From contig JARKIF010000065.1 of the NCBI GenBank assembly GCA_029378245.1, forward strand, positions 149,646 through 213,645: a stretch of 64,000 nt of DNA, read 5' to 3'. Shown piece after piece: positions 24,512 to 34,673 of this stretch. The position numbers and the translations under genes are program-made. The notes under the pieces were generated by a model. The model ran no database searches. It had not been told where the DNA came from and saw only the letters and a program-made list of their open reading frames with translations. Positions within the stretch are counted from its first letter, which is position 1. The number at the start of each line of letters is the position of its first letter. This DNA comes from Roridomyces roridus. Its lineage: Eukaryota; Basidiomycota; Agaricomycetes; Agaricales; Mycenaceae.

Positions 24512-25450
24512 ATGGCTTCAGCTCTCCTCCGTCGTGCGTCTCATGCCAGTCGCACCCTGCGGCGTACACCACCACTGTCGCGGTCCGTCTCCGCCGCCAC
24601 ATCGCCGTCCGCCGCCGCCGGTGCTTTCCGGCCACTAGCAGCCGTGTCCCTTGCCAGCGCTGCGTTCCTCGGCGCCTATGCTCTTGGCTCTCTATACCCT
24701 CCTGCGCCTCTCGCACTCCTCTACCCCCAACCAGCACCTCCCCCGCCCGCGGACCCCAACTCCCCAGCCGCACGTGCCCACACCGCCGCCCTCGAATCAG
24801 CACTCCAGTCCCTCCCGCAGCTCACAGCACTCCGCACTGCTGCCGACTCTGGGGACTGGTACGAAATGCGCCCGCACACGACCCTGACTGCGGAACAGCG
24901 CTCGACCAAGCTCACTGCAGGTGCCCTGCACGGTCCGGGACGACTCGCCTTGTTCCCGCTCTCGCGCGTGCGGAGGGACGAATCCGAGCAGATTATATTC
25001 ACCCACCTCGGCCGGGGACTGTGTGGGCACGACGGGATTATCCACGGCGGGCTGCTCGGTACGCTCCTCGATGAGAGTCTCGTGCGTCAGGCCGTGCCGA
25101 ACCTCCCTGCCCAAGTCGGGGTGACGGCTACCCTCAGCTTGTCATACCGCGCGCCGACCAAGGCAGATCAGTTTGTGGTTATCCGGACGCAGCTCGTCAA
25201 GAAGGAGGGTAGGAAGGCGATTGCTGTGGGGAGGATCGAGACGCTGGATGGGACGCTGCTCGTTGAAGGGGAGGCGCTTGTTGTGCAGCCGCGCGATGCC
25301 CAGCTCGTTGATCCTGCCGCTGTTAGAGCGAACCTTGGGGCGCCGCCGGAGGCGTCGTCGCCCGTCGTGCAGCAGGTCGCTCCCCAGGTGGAGGTCCCGC
25401 TCGTCGTGGATAGCGTCGTGGGGAGGATAGTGGGGATCGGGAGCGATTGA
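24512..25450 (+). CDS. Hotdog-fold acyl-CoA thioesterase, probably mitochondrial
   Basis: A single-exon gene of 312 codons. I chose the ATG at 24,512 because the product then opens with an arginine-rich presequence (MASALLRRASHASRTLRR) typical of mitochondrial import, followed by a hydrophobic segment at about residues 40-60 (LAAVSLASAAFLGAYALGSL) that may anchor it in the inner membrane. A proline/alanine-rich linker leads to a hotdog (4HBT/PaaI-like) domain in the C-terminal half, with the characteristic HGGLLGTLLDE at about residues 177-187: the histidine/glycine turn and the acidic residue of the central helix where the thioester is hydrolysed. The usual substrate would be acyl-CoA, but the exact chain length cannot be read from sequence. 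The gene is intact and sits alone between two converging tRNA-like arrays. The function is inferred from the family fold. Confidence 0.88.
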   Translation: MASALLRRASHASRTLRRTPPLSRSVSAATSPSAAAGAFRPLAAVSLASAAFLGAYALGSLYPPAPLALLYPQPAPPPPADPNSPAARAHTAALESALQSLPQLTALRTAADSGDWYEMRPHTTLTAEQRSTKLTAGALHGPGRLALFPLSRVRRDESEQIIFTHLGRGLCGHDGIIHGGLLGTLLDESLVRQAVPNLPAQVGVTATLSLSYRAPTKADQFVVIRTQLVKKEGRKAIAVGRIETLDGTLLVEGEALVVQPRDAQLVDPAAVRANLGAPPEASSPVVQQVAPQVEVPLVVDSVVGRIVGIGSD

Positions 25451-25534
25451 GTTTATATCTAGATTGTGCATAGAGGATACCTTTTTCTTATGTGTTACGA
25501 CTACTTGCCTTGAGTGTTTTGGGCATTGAATTTC

Positions 25535-28145
25535 GAGTACAAAAAGCCCTGGATGATTTCCTTATGTACAATCTGGACTCGAACCAGGGGTAGAAGCTGC
25601 AGCAAATGCCAGCCATGCACGCTTGGGACCTTTGGATACCTTCCATAGGTTCAACTGTCTGCGGCAGCTAGAGCCATCCGAGGGGTCTCCCTAGTCAACC
25701 AGTCGGCGATAGAGCTTGGCAAGTGCCTCAAGTACAGGAATCGAACGTGATCTGAGTCGGACAACGAAAAAGTAGCTTCTGCGTCTCTCTGTTCACGAAT
25801 CCACCTGGGGTCAAACCACGACTGCAGGTGCCACTGCGTGAAATTCTGTGAGTCTGACCAAGCCAACCTGTTCGGTGCAAGGTTTGGGATGGAGTATCAA
25901 GAATCATGTTACGACTATGCGCATACTCGTGTTTCGTGTGGATGGAATTTCAAGTAAAAAAGATGTCCGTGCCACATTATTGCCAAGCATATGCTGCAAC
26001 CTGGACTCGAACCTGGAGAAGCAGCAGAAAATCTCTAACCATGCAGGCCTGCGACCTGACAGTTGTTGACTCCTGAATTACTTACCATTCACCGTAATCA
26101 CGGTGTTGAGTGGCCCGTGGGTACAACTGTCCGAGCCGCCGGTGCTAACTAGAGCGTAGTCCAGGGAATCGAATACGATCTGGGTCGGAGAAAAAGAATG
26201 TGACCGTTCTTCTTCACGAATTAGCCTGGAGTCGAACCAGGACTGCCTGAAATTCTGTGATCAACCGGTACCACACTGCCAACGTACGGTCAACATCTTG
26301 CGTACATACTTTGGCATGGGGCATATGTATAGAGTCGCTAGTAGCCGCCAGTGAGTCAACTGGAACTTCCAATGGAAACGAAGGTTGAGACGGACAGAAC
26401 CAGTCTCTGTGGACGCGTCTGATCCATGACCTGTGGGATTTGAAGTCCCCGCAGTCTTTCTGACAAAAAATACAGAGAGACTATCGTTACATTAGATATC
26501 ACCCTGGAGTCGAACCAAGAGACTCCGATCGTGTCATAAGCGGGAACTTATCTGTTGCTCTGCCGCGCTCCTCTACTACTACCATGGGTTCAACTTTTCA
26601 ACTGTCTTAGGCAACGCAAGCCATCGAGTCGTCTCCGGAGTCAAGCAGTCGGTGCTAGAGCTTGGCAGCATGAGGGAATACTTGAGCACAGGGACTCGAA
26701 GGTGTTCTGAGTCGGACAACGCAAAAGTAGTTGCGTATCCCCCGTTTACGAATTAGCCTGGAATCGAACCAGGACTGCAGGTGCCACCGCCTGAAATTCT
26801 GGGATCCCCAACCGGCTCCAAGTTGCTAACATCCTCGGTGCTTACTCTATATAAATTCGCTATTAGTCGAGATGCGCGCGGAATGGGCCTGTCATTACTA
26901 GCCTTCTCCGCCGACGCGTCAAGGATCATGCCTGCTTGCGAGGGTGCGATGCTTTCATCCACAGGTCTTGTGGGATTTGAAACCCATACCAAGAGCAGAG
27001 GAACGATCTTTTTCTAGACATCCCCTGGGTCTAGATGCGTTTATTACCCACATTTACAGCTCCTGTACAGTGGTATTCGAAGCCCCTGCAGTTTTGCATC
27101 TGAGCGCCGACAAAAAAGTACACAGACGACCTGACTATGGACATCCCCCTGGGATCGAACCAAAGACATGAACCGGTAAACTGAAACTGTGTATTCCGGT
27201 TGCTCAGTGCCCGGTTCCCTACCAACACTTGATACTGGACATGCGTGGTTGGAAGTGAATCATTGGGAGCCCGAGTCCGGCTGAGAGAAAATAAAACTTT
27301 TCTGTCGCTATTGATCACGGAGGGAGTCAAACCGAGGGGACTCGAAGTATACTCAGCTCTTGCGCAGCTTGCAGCCACAATCTCGTCCTTGCTTTTTCCT
27401 CACTCTGGGAAAAAATAAGTACAGTAATTACGCGCATCCCAGCTTATCCACGATCCCCAATCCAGTATTTCGAGCGTTCACCGCTTCAGTATTCCCCGTG
27501 AGATTTCAAGTCCACCCGGACAGGCAGTCTCGTCATCCGAGCGCGGAAAAATGCAAAAAGGTAAGACTTGAGAAGGCAAATGTATCGCCCTGGATTCGAA
27601 CCAAGAGATTTCGATGGCGGTAAAGCGTCTAGGCAAGGGTATCGAGGATTCGGAACGTGCTGAGTGACCCATGGCTTCGGTCGCTGTCCCTCATATCGGA
27701 AGGACAGTGGTCTGTTAGACTGTTTGTGTTATCTAGGATATCCAGGGATGTGGGTGATGTGTATGAAGCCGAGTGATGGCCACTATGATGCCGGTCAGCC
27801 GGCTTGCGACTGCACCTTTCAATACTTCTTGTGCCCGCAATCGCCGGGATCTGGGGTCCCTTGGGACCTGCCTTGACCTGCGGGGGAAAAAACCCAGAAA
27901 CACAGAATTGAAATCGCCTGGATTCGAACCAAGAGATTCCGATGGGCCTCGTGCACCGTGGAGGTAGAGCGTGGACTAGTCGAGGGCTCCCAGATGTCTC
28001 TGTCTCGTACTATAATAGGATGGTTCTCATGTTTAAGTAAACAAAGAAAAAATAGCTGCATAGATCACTCATCCCCAGAGGCAGTCCCGGATTCGAACCA
28101 GGAGTTGAGTAATCTGCCAATTGGCACATCTCGGTTCTGCCTTCT
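25535..28145 (-). repeat. Array B: minus-strand tRNA-like modules, partly in a ~500-bp tandem repeat
   Basis: About eleven T-arm-like hairpins, all on the minus strand, read on plus as CCTGG-ATTCGAA-CC.GG or variants at about 25,573, 25,804, 26,000, 26,225, 26,503, 26,757, 27,148, 27,328, 27,590, 27,917 and 28,086. On plus, each has an A-run to its left (T-run downstream on minus), from A4 at 26,723 to A6 at 25,956, 26,465, 27,112, 27,887 and 28,047. Between them lie anticodon-arm-like hairpins such as minus GGGACTTCAAATCCC near 26,436 and TGGACTTGAAATCT near 27,505, like those of serine tRNAs. From 25,540 to 27,010 the sequence repeats three times with a period of about 500 bp (shared CAGTCGG, AGAGCTTGGCA, GAGTCGGACAACG.AAAAGTAG, ACGAATTAGCCTGG). 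Class unknown. Confidence 0.65.
28079..28142 (-). ncRNA. Shortened tRNA-like fold (64 nt) with acceptor, central hairpin and T-arm
   Basis: On the minus strand, AGGCAGA at the 5' end can pair 6 of 7 bases with ACTGCCT at the 3' end. A central TGCC-AATT-GGCA hairpin replaces the D and anticodon arms, and the T-arm CCTGG-TTCGAAT-CCGGG is perfect apart from one G-T pair. A T6 run starts 27 nt downstream. GCCAATTGGCAGA resembles a box A. At 64 nt it is too short for a normal tRNA, so it may be a pseudogene with a deletion. Confidence 0.35.
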
Positions 28146-28336
28146 TTGTACCGAACTCAGCTGCATTAGAGTGACCATCGGTTCCCGACAGTGGTTTGAA
28201 TTCGAAGTGCGAAATCATGTAGGTCACGGCATCCACAGTTCAACCTCGGTCCAATCCCGTTCATCTGCAGCCCGTCTCAAATGCCTATGTCTGGACGAAA
28301 GTGTGAAACAAACATTCTGAAGATCAACGCCGGCAC

Positions 28337-30202
28337 CTACCTGTCAGCCATATGCATCCTAATAGAACGCTCTGAAAGAAGTCTCACTATGTTGGGGTCG
28401 TCGAGCGCACAGTGTTTGCAGCGATATATGAAGGGACGCTTGCCGGCTTCCATCAGACACGCCCGCTTGGGGGGAAGAGTTTTCGCTTGGGCGAGCCACA
28501 TTTTCAAACCCCATCTGCATGCGCGTAAATTCAGAACGGAACAAAAATCAAGTTGAAAACGCACTTCAATGGAGTCGGGGTGGATGATGGCGGATCGCGT
28601 GTCACGGCGCAGGGCCATCTAGGAACCATCCTGGCGGGTTGTTCCTTTCCCTCGCGTCGAAGCAGGTCCGCTGTCGCAAGTGGCGAAACAAGAAACCATG
28701 ATGGAGTCGTATGCGACCCTGGCGTGGTGTCATTCTGTTCGAGATCGTGTTGAACCTGGACAATGAAATGAACCATCAAGACGGAAGGTAATAGAACGAG
28801 AAAAAGAACGCACACATTCCCGCCATGGCAACGCATGCCGCCCACTCGTGCAGGAATCCACGAACCTCAGAACCGGTGAGGGCCGCGATCAGACGTGGAT
28901 CGTCAGGCGCGAGTTCGTCCCCGGACGGGTCTTCCAGCAGTGCAACGAGCGGAGGGAACTCTGTGAGGAGCTCGTTCGGCGGAGGGTAGAACAACTTGAG
29001 CTTGACGGGGCCTGGCGCTGGTTCACTCAGGGCGTTGAGCGCCGCTTGGTGAATCACCGCTTTCCGGCGCCAACAGAGTGCAGATCGCTCTCTTTCTAGA
29101 CGCCCAGCTCGTGCATGGGCCACATGAGGCACGATATAAGGACGGAGACGCTTCCAAACTAGGCCAACGTTGTCAGTGATTTGTTTCAGATTCACCCCCA
29201 AGTACTACGCACGCCGGTGTTTCACGGTGGGTATTATGCGCAAGTGTTGAATTTTGTAATCCCAGGAGGCGTTATGTATGTCTGCCGCAGCCCATCCTTC
29301 TCGTAGAAGCCACTTTTTGATCCTTGAACTCGACGGTTGTCGTCAGTTGACTACGCAGCAGCACGTAATTTACAGGTCGACAATGTTCTTATAACGGTCG
29401 CTATTGCGAGATTCAATACCATCCAGAACTTGCTGTGCCCAAGAGGCACAATTGCTCGCCGCCTACGGAGATGAGTGTGTGCCTGTTTCAACTGGCTAGA
29501 TCGGTCATACCGATTTTACACCGGCCACTGCCGCGCGACGAGATTTCACAAACTCCTCCAATCCGAGCGGAGCGTCCTGTACTGAATGCCTCTCGTACAA
29601 TTCGAGGATGACCAAGGCCGCCGCACGATCAAACTTGTGGGTGAGAGACATGCCGAGGCCCTTTTCGTCTCCTCCTGGAAGAAGTGTGCACGTCGGCGTT
29701 TGGGGAAAATACAATTGCCATACCTTGGCGAGATGTCTTGGGAATCAGATCATGAATCTCATGGTTTTCCGTGTAACCCGGGATCTCTTTGCCTAGCTTC
29801 CATATGCAGCGTTCACAAAGCCGTCGCCACAAGGTATAATCAGGTAAACAGCGGGGTTCACCGCATTCCTGAGGAAGTTAAGTCACCGGGAGAGACAGCG
29901 AAATACAGGTCGCAACGTACCTCACAGAAGTTGGGTCCGTAGATGAGTCTAGCCCATATGCGCGCAGAGGGTATTGATTTAGGCGGCGCGGGTAGCCCGG
30001 TGTCGCCACCAAAAGCGTGCCGCCAGATGGACTCGGCGGTAGCCGAGTGTAGAAGTTCGCGAAATTCGCGGGAGGTGCGCGAGAGGTGCAGGAGATCGAG
30101 CGGATGAAGATGGCCGAGGACCTGAGACCAATTATTCGAGTGGAGACTCACGGGAGATTTCCGTACCTGGAGTAGGATGTCGAGATGCATACTGGGGAAC
30201 AT
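28337..30202 (-). CDS. F-box domain protein with C-terminal C/H-rich segment
   Basis: The first exon starts at 30,202 (MFPSMHLDILLQ). After an intron (GTACGG...CAG) the F-box continues VLGHLHPLDLLHLSRTSREF, the helix pattern that binds Skp1 in SCF ubiquitin ligases. Further exons read WRHAF, IYGPNFCEV, a basic helix LEEFVKSRRAAV, then NCASWAQQVLDGIE, IKKWLLREGW, LTDNVGLVWKRLRPYI with its R/K-rich helix, and PPPNELLTEFPPLVALLED. The tail carries CKHC followed by histidines (RCKHCALDD...MHM), a short zinc-finger-like ending. This domain order is that of a large agaricomycete F-box family whose substrates are unknown. Introns are about 50 nt and the model needs six to eight of them. I see no clear frameshift, but the splice sites near 29,900 and 28,560 are uncertain. 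An upstream start is also possible. Confidence 0.72.
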
Positions 30203-30891
30203 GCTGAGATCCTGGTGGTTTCTCGTCTTGGGAAGGCGGAGCGATTTCCACGTGTCCGGGGTCACATAGTTAACTGTAAAAAGGTCGGTGTGCGATGCAT
30301 TCGTAGTCGCTATGCCACCCACGGGTGTCAAAGTCTCGGGGCGGAAATGGGCGTCCGCTATTACGAAGGTTCGAAGAGTCTGGGGTGCTGAACGGTAGAG
30401 CCATAGCTTCCAGATGCTCAGAGGGAAGATCAGACATGGCGATGGGGAGACAGCCATTGGGCCGAGGCATTATATAATATATAGTCCCGAATGAGTCACG
30501 ATCGTCTGAGCACAGCACCGATCGGAGCGCGTGCCAACCAGCGAGAGAGAGGGCAGGGCCAATTTCAACAGCTTCTAGATCTAGAGGTCTGAGCATAGTT
30601 GCGGCCATAGGTCACAGGGCAGAGTCATCCAGTTTCCCGTCAGTCGGGGCGCACCACCGGCGAGGGAGTAAGTAACTAGCGGCGAGTGACGGGCTACCCA
30701 GTCCGAAGCGGAGAGACCTGGGAGTGGAATCCAAGCGCTGCACAGTTGAAGGCACAGGTACTCTCCAGTGTGCCAACGAAGATGATGGAGAGGACCAAGA
30801 GCGGCACGTGGCGCATCAAATGATGCCGATCATGCAAGAATCACGCGGCCCATCTTTCCTTCTCCCACACCGGCCGCCCCACCCAGTGCCG

Positions 30892-31176
30892 ATGGCCACC
30901 GTCGCCCGCGTCGCCTGCGAGCTCCTTGTGAGCTCTGTAGCGTCCTTCGTCCTCACCTGGGCCCTGCTCCCCATCCTCGGTCTCCACGCATCACCGCTCG
31001 CCATCCTGCGTGTGACCGGCTTCTTTACGGTCATCGTCTTTGCTACGTTGGAGGCTTTCTTGAGGGAAACTGAAGATGAGGAGGTGGTGGAGGTGCAGCC
31101 CGAGTTTAGGCCCAAGCAACGAGTCGTGTGGGATGCAGAGGTCGGTGGCGTGCGCGACAAACAGACGGGGTTATGA
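30892..31176 (+). CDS. Small predicted membrane protein of unknown function
   Basis: I do not recognise the family. A 94-codon frame starting at the ATG at 30,892 reads MATVARVACELLVSSVASFV and has two hydrophobic segments, about residues 8-30 and 38-55 (LAILRVTGFFTVIVFATLEAF). An acidic patch (ETEDEEVVEV) and a basic soluble tail follow. The segments are long enough to span a membrane with a short loop between them. The longer frame from 30,724 adds a charged leader without obvious function, so I prefer the internal start. It lies divergent from the F-box gene on its left. Small size and lack of known relatives keep the confidence moderate. Confidence 0.45.
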   Translation: MATVARVACELLVSSVASFVLTWALLPILGLHASPLAILRVTGFFTVIVFATLEAFLRETEDEEVVEVQPEFRPKQRVVWDAEVGGVRDKQTGL

Positions 31177-31179
31177 TTC

Positions 31180-32205
31180 ATGGTGCGTGGTCTTAACGAC
31201 GCAGCTCGCTCCTGGTACAAACTCTCCTTCCACGATCCCAGAAACTTCTCGCCACGCTTTCATCTGCAGCGCCATCGAGCATCCTTCTTTATCTTCCAGT
31301 TTACTCTCCGGCGGGGATGGTCGTCAATTTTCAGTCGTCACCACGTCACGCAGGCCTGCGTCCCTACTTCGCTGTACCCTGTCCGCCACTAGATATGGTG
31401 GAATGGAATTGATTTCGTTTTCTGCGAACCACGTCTGCATTCCTGAGAGTCTGGATCACCAGCCACGTTCCATGTTCTGATCGCTCAAACCACCATCTAC
31501 CCACCCACTTCCGCTTCCACTGTCAATGGTACCAGTCTTATATACTCCGCCCTGGCCACTACCTCCGCCGTCCGTCGACGCGCAAGCCTGGACCATAGTC
31601 CCGCTCGTCCCAAAGAAACTGACGACGACCCCGGGGCTTACTCCATTTGCGGCAGGCTGTGGCGTAGGTGTTATTTAGGTTGACCGAAGCGAACTTGAAC
31701 ATCAGTCAGTCCAGCCTCATTCCTAGCCACAAAAACGCTACGAGCTTCGTCAACTGGACTCAACTCGATTCGAACGAGTAACTTCAGATCTTGCACACGT
31801 CTCTATTCCCTTTCTCTGTGCCGGTCTGGGAATGGGAGAGGGTTTGCCCTCACATTGAGATCGATTGCGCGCCAGGTCAAAAAGAATTCAGCGCCATGGT
31901 TCATGACCCCAGCTCGGCTCGCACGAGCGAAACGAGTCCCAGGCATGTCGGGGGGCCGCTTTCGAATTACAACTCCGTAACGGGATGAAAACCACACGTG
32001 CTTTTAGTTTTAGCCGCTGTACATCTATCTCTTCATACTTGGCGTTGAGCCTGGGATAGGATAGGATAGGATAAACAGAGATGAGAACCTGGGTTCCTCG
32101 AGGTTGGAACCGTGAGATGACACCGGCAAGTCATCGACTTGTTGACGCTCTGGGAAGGACATTTACAGCGGGTTCGTTTCATCTCCTTAGTGAGTTAAAA
32201 ATTAA
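31180..32205. other. No gene recognised; (GGATA)n microsatellite
   Basis: No supported coding frame. A short tandem run of GGATA (about four units) lies near 32,055. The rest is unremarkable. Confidence 0.5.
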
Positions 32206-32212
32206 AATGGTA

Positions 32213-32790
32213 CAGTCGTTTTCAAAACTATATACGGGTTTTGATCCCCCGCTCCATGAAGATCTTTGTTGACCGTTGTATGTCGGCGAGTCTGCTTCTG
32301 CTCTCCCACTGGCCCCACCGGCCCCACTATTTTGCGTCATACGCCGCTTCGCGGTGGCATGACTCCAAGAATACTCTCTAGTACTTACTACTCCACCATC
32401 GTTGCTACGTAGTTATAGGTGGACTGCTCACGCCCTGCTGTATGGTTCCTCATGGACTCAAATTCTTTGCCCTACCCCGTACTCGCGCGTACTACCGCGA
32501 ACACACGGCTTGCTTCCTGCGAGGCGTGGCACTGTAGTAGAGAAGTACGACTTGTTTCTTGATCTCATGGGGGAGCTTCTTGCGGGTGCCTCGAGCCATG
32601 GGTGATATCGTAGAGCAGAAGAGGATACGCCGTCCGGAGCAGCCGCACAGCCATGGAATTGAAGCGTGGAGTCGAGTGGAGTATGCGGCTGCCAAAAGCG
32701 GACAGAAGCAGACTCGCCGACATACAACGGTCAGCAAAGATCTTCATGGAGCGGAGGATCAAAACCCGTATATAGTTTTGAAAACGACTG
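32213..32790. mobile_element. Non-autonomous Tc1/mariner-type element, 578 bp, TA target duplication
   Basis: The left end begins CAGTCGTTTTCAAAACTATA and the right end is its inverted repeat. The inverted repeats extend about 90 bp, through the ATACAACGGTC and CGGCGAGTCTGCTTCTG blocks. Both sides are flanked by TA, the duplication left by Tc1/mariner-superfamily transposases. Internally on the minus strand a short frame (MARGTRKKLPHEIKKQVVLL) looks like the start of a helix-turn-helix DNA-binding domain, so this is probably a deletion derivative of a full transposon. A fragment of the same element is nested in the old LTR near 15,511. Confidence 0.88.
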
Positions 32791-33076
32791 TAACAATTTT
32801 ACTGCGGCACGGCTTATGATGGCGTGTGATCGCATCCATGCCGGTTGATACCCGGTCAATTGTGATTCGCGCACCGTGATATGATGCCAATGCATCTTGT
32901 TTCCGACCACCATCCGCCACCATCTGCAAAGTTCCTTCTCTGTCTTGCCCCAGTCTCAGATCCTGCCATTGAATACTTAGTCGACCCGGACTCTCCCGGA
33001 AGCGATCGGGTCATTCGCTTACATACGTCCCGACCGGGTGCTTCCTTTCGGCCAAATCTGCACAAAGCCAGCCACC

Positions 33077-34097
33077 ATGTCCTCTTCTTCCGCTCCCAAG
33101 CCAAGTCGCTCCAAGACCGGGAACGACACTCTCTGCCACGAAAAAACCTGCGTGAACAGTCGATTGAAGGGCTACACTATGAGTATGTGCAAGAAATGTC
33201 GAAACACATGCTACTGCGTGCGTCTTTTCTTCCAGTTTTTTCTCCCTTTTTTGGTGTCTTACGGATCATATCCAGAGCGTCGCGTGCCAGCGCAAAGACT
33301 GGCCCCGTCACAAAGAATGGTGCAAGCACTCCGCGGCTGTGGCTGCTTTGGGTGATAGTGCAATCTCGGAGGAATTCGACAAATGGCAGGGGGAGATGGG
33401 GGTTCTGATGCTCAGAGATATCTGCGTCCACCGTGCGTGCCCTTGAAATCTCCTTAATCTCAGCACGCTCACCTGGGTCGACAGTCATGCACGGCCACGC
33501 GGATCCGGAATACATCGAAAGCAAGCTCGTCCTCCTCAAAATGCGCCAGCGAGAGCCCAGAGGCACGCCCCTCTTGAATCACCTCCAAATATACCGCTTC
33601 GAAAGCATCGAGCTCCTCGACAAATCGTGTCTTCCCGCTTTAACCGGCGGCTCACCTGACTCGTTGCGGCTCTTGGCCCAATACATGCGCGAGTGGCGCG
33701 AAAAAACGCAACTCTTCACGAAAGAGGTCTGTGCGGCCGGTTGGGTGGTGACGGAGATTCTCACACCCGGTGGCTCGAAACGGGTCATGATACGACACTC
33801 TCCGGTGACGCTGACGATGCCGATGTTGCAGGGGCCCAAGGCTTTCCGGGCGGATGAAGTGATCGCAATGCAGATTAACATGGGAGCGACCTCGAGAGAT
33901 GATCTCGCGCTGGTGGAAGAGAACAAGGAAATGACAAAGTGGCTCTCGGCCCACCCGGACAAACTCGAGGAGACTATGGGCAAGCTCGTCGATTTTATGG
34001 CCAAAGCCGATGACTGGCAATGTGCGTGTTTCGCCGATCAGTCTATTTTCTTCCCTGCTCACGCTCTGTAAACCCAGCATCGCAAACATCGGCGTAG
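33077..34097 (+). CDS. MYND-type zinc finger protein
   Basis: Exon 1 starts MSSSSAPKPSRSKTG and carries the first half of a MYND zinc finger (CHEKTCVNSRL...MCKKCRNTCYC). An intron at 33,218-33,275 (GTGCGT...CCAG) interrupts it, and exon 2 completes the finger (SVACQRKDWPRHKEWC), giving the C-x2-C / C-x3-C / H-x3-C layout. A second intron at 33,433-33,484 is phase-consistent. The third exon reads a conserved body containing IESKLVLLKMRQREP, EWREKTQLFTKEV and ADEVIAMQINMGATSRDDLALVEENKEM. A short terminal intron and a TAG at 34,097 are likely. MYND fingers usually mediate protein-protein contacts, and the partner here is unknown. A decayed partial copy of the third exon lies 2.2 kb downstream at 36,105-36,320. 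The exact last exon is less certain. Confidence 0.82.
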
Positions 34098-34099
34098 GC

Positions 34100-34670
34100 G
34101 ACGCACTCACTCACTTTCTTGGATCCATTGATGCCACGAGTTTCTTGATTCTTCCCTGCGTACGAGAAACCTAACCTGCTTCGGGACTCGGATTCCCTGC
34201 TTTCCAGAGGTTGAGAGCGTTCGGCAGCTAAATCAATTCATTTCGCTCGCTCTCCACCCTCTATTTACTCCATTGCTTTCTCGTTCAATACTCTACGGCA
34301 ACAATGTACGAGACAATGCAATCTGAATACCTACCCACTGTCGCGGTCTACTCACGGAGTACTTGTCTAGAGTTGACTGTCGACGAGGTCGTGAAACAGC
34401 GCAAGGAGCAAGAGATGAGAACGTTGCCGCGCCAAGTGATGAGTCTGATGACACTGCACTAAGTACACTCGCGTGTCCTCCAGCAGGATGAAGAACACAC
34501 GAGACGAATGGGACATGAAAAAGAAAAGCCTGATGACCATGAAGCTGCAGCGTGCAGGAATCCAATTATCCTGTGTACAACGTTGATCCCGGAACAAATC
34601 AACCGAGAATCTCCGAGATGCAGTGCAAGCGAGTTTGGTGTTGCTTGCATCTCCTTTCTTTCGTACTACC
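34100..34670. other. Intergenic, no gene recognised
   Basis: The space between the MYND gene and the downstream F-box gene. Antisense frames exist but have no support. Confidence 0.4.
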
Positions 34671-34673
34671 ACC

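Noticed and set aside
26430..26450. A selenocysteine tRNA (UCA anticodon loop)
   Set aside because: Only the anticodon arm is present. There is no long acceptor stem, D-arm or matching T-arm, and mushrooms are not known to use selenocysteine. A mutated serine arm is simpler.
25540..28145. A CRISPR-like array of regularly spaced palindromes
   Set aside because: Repeat spacing is irregular, the palindromes are tRNA T-arms, and the genome is eukaryotic.
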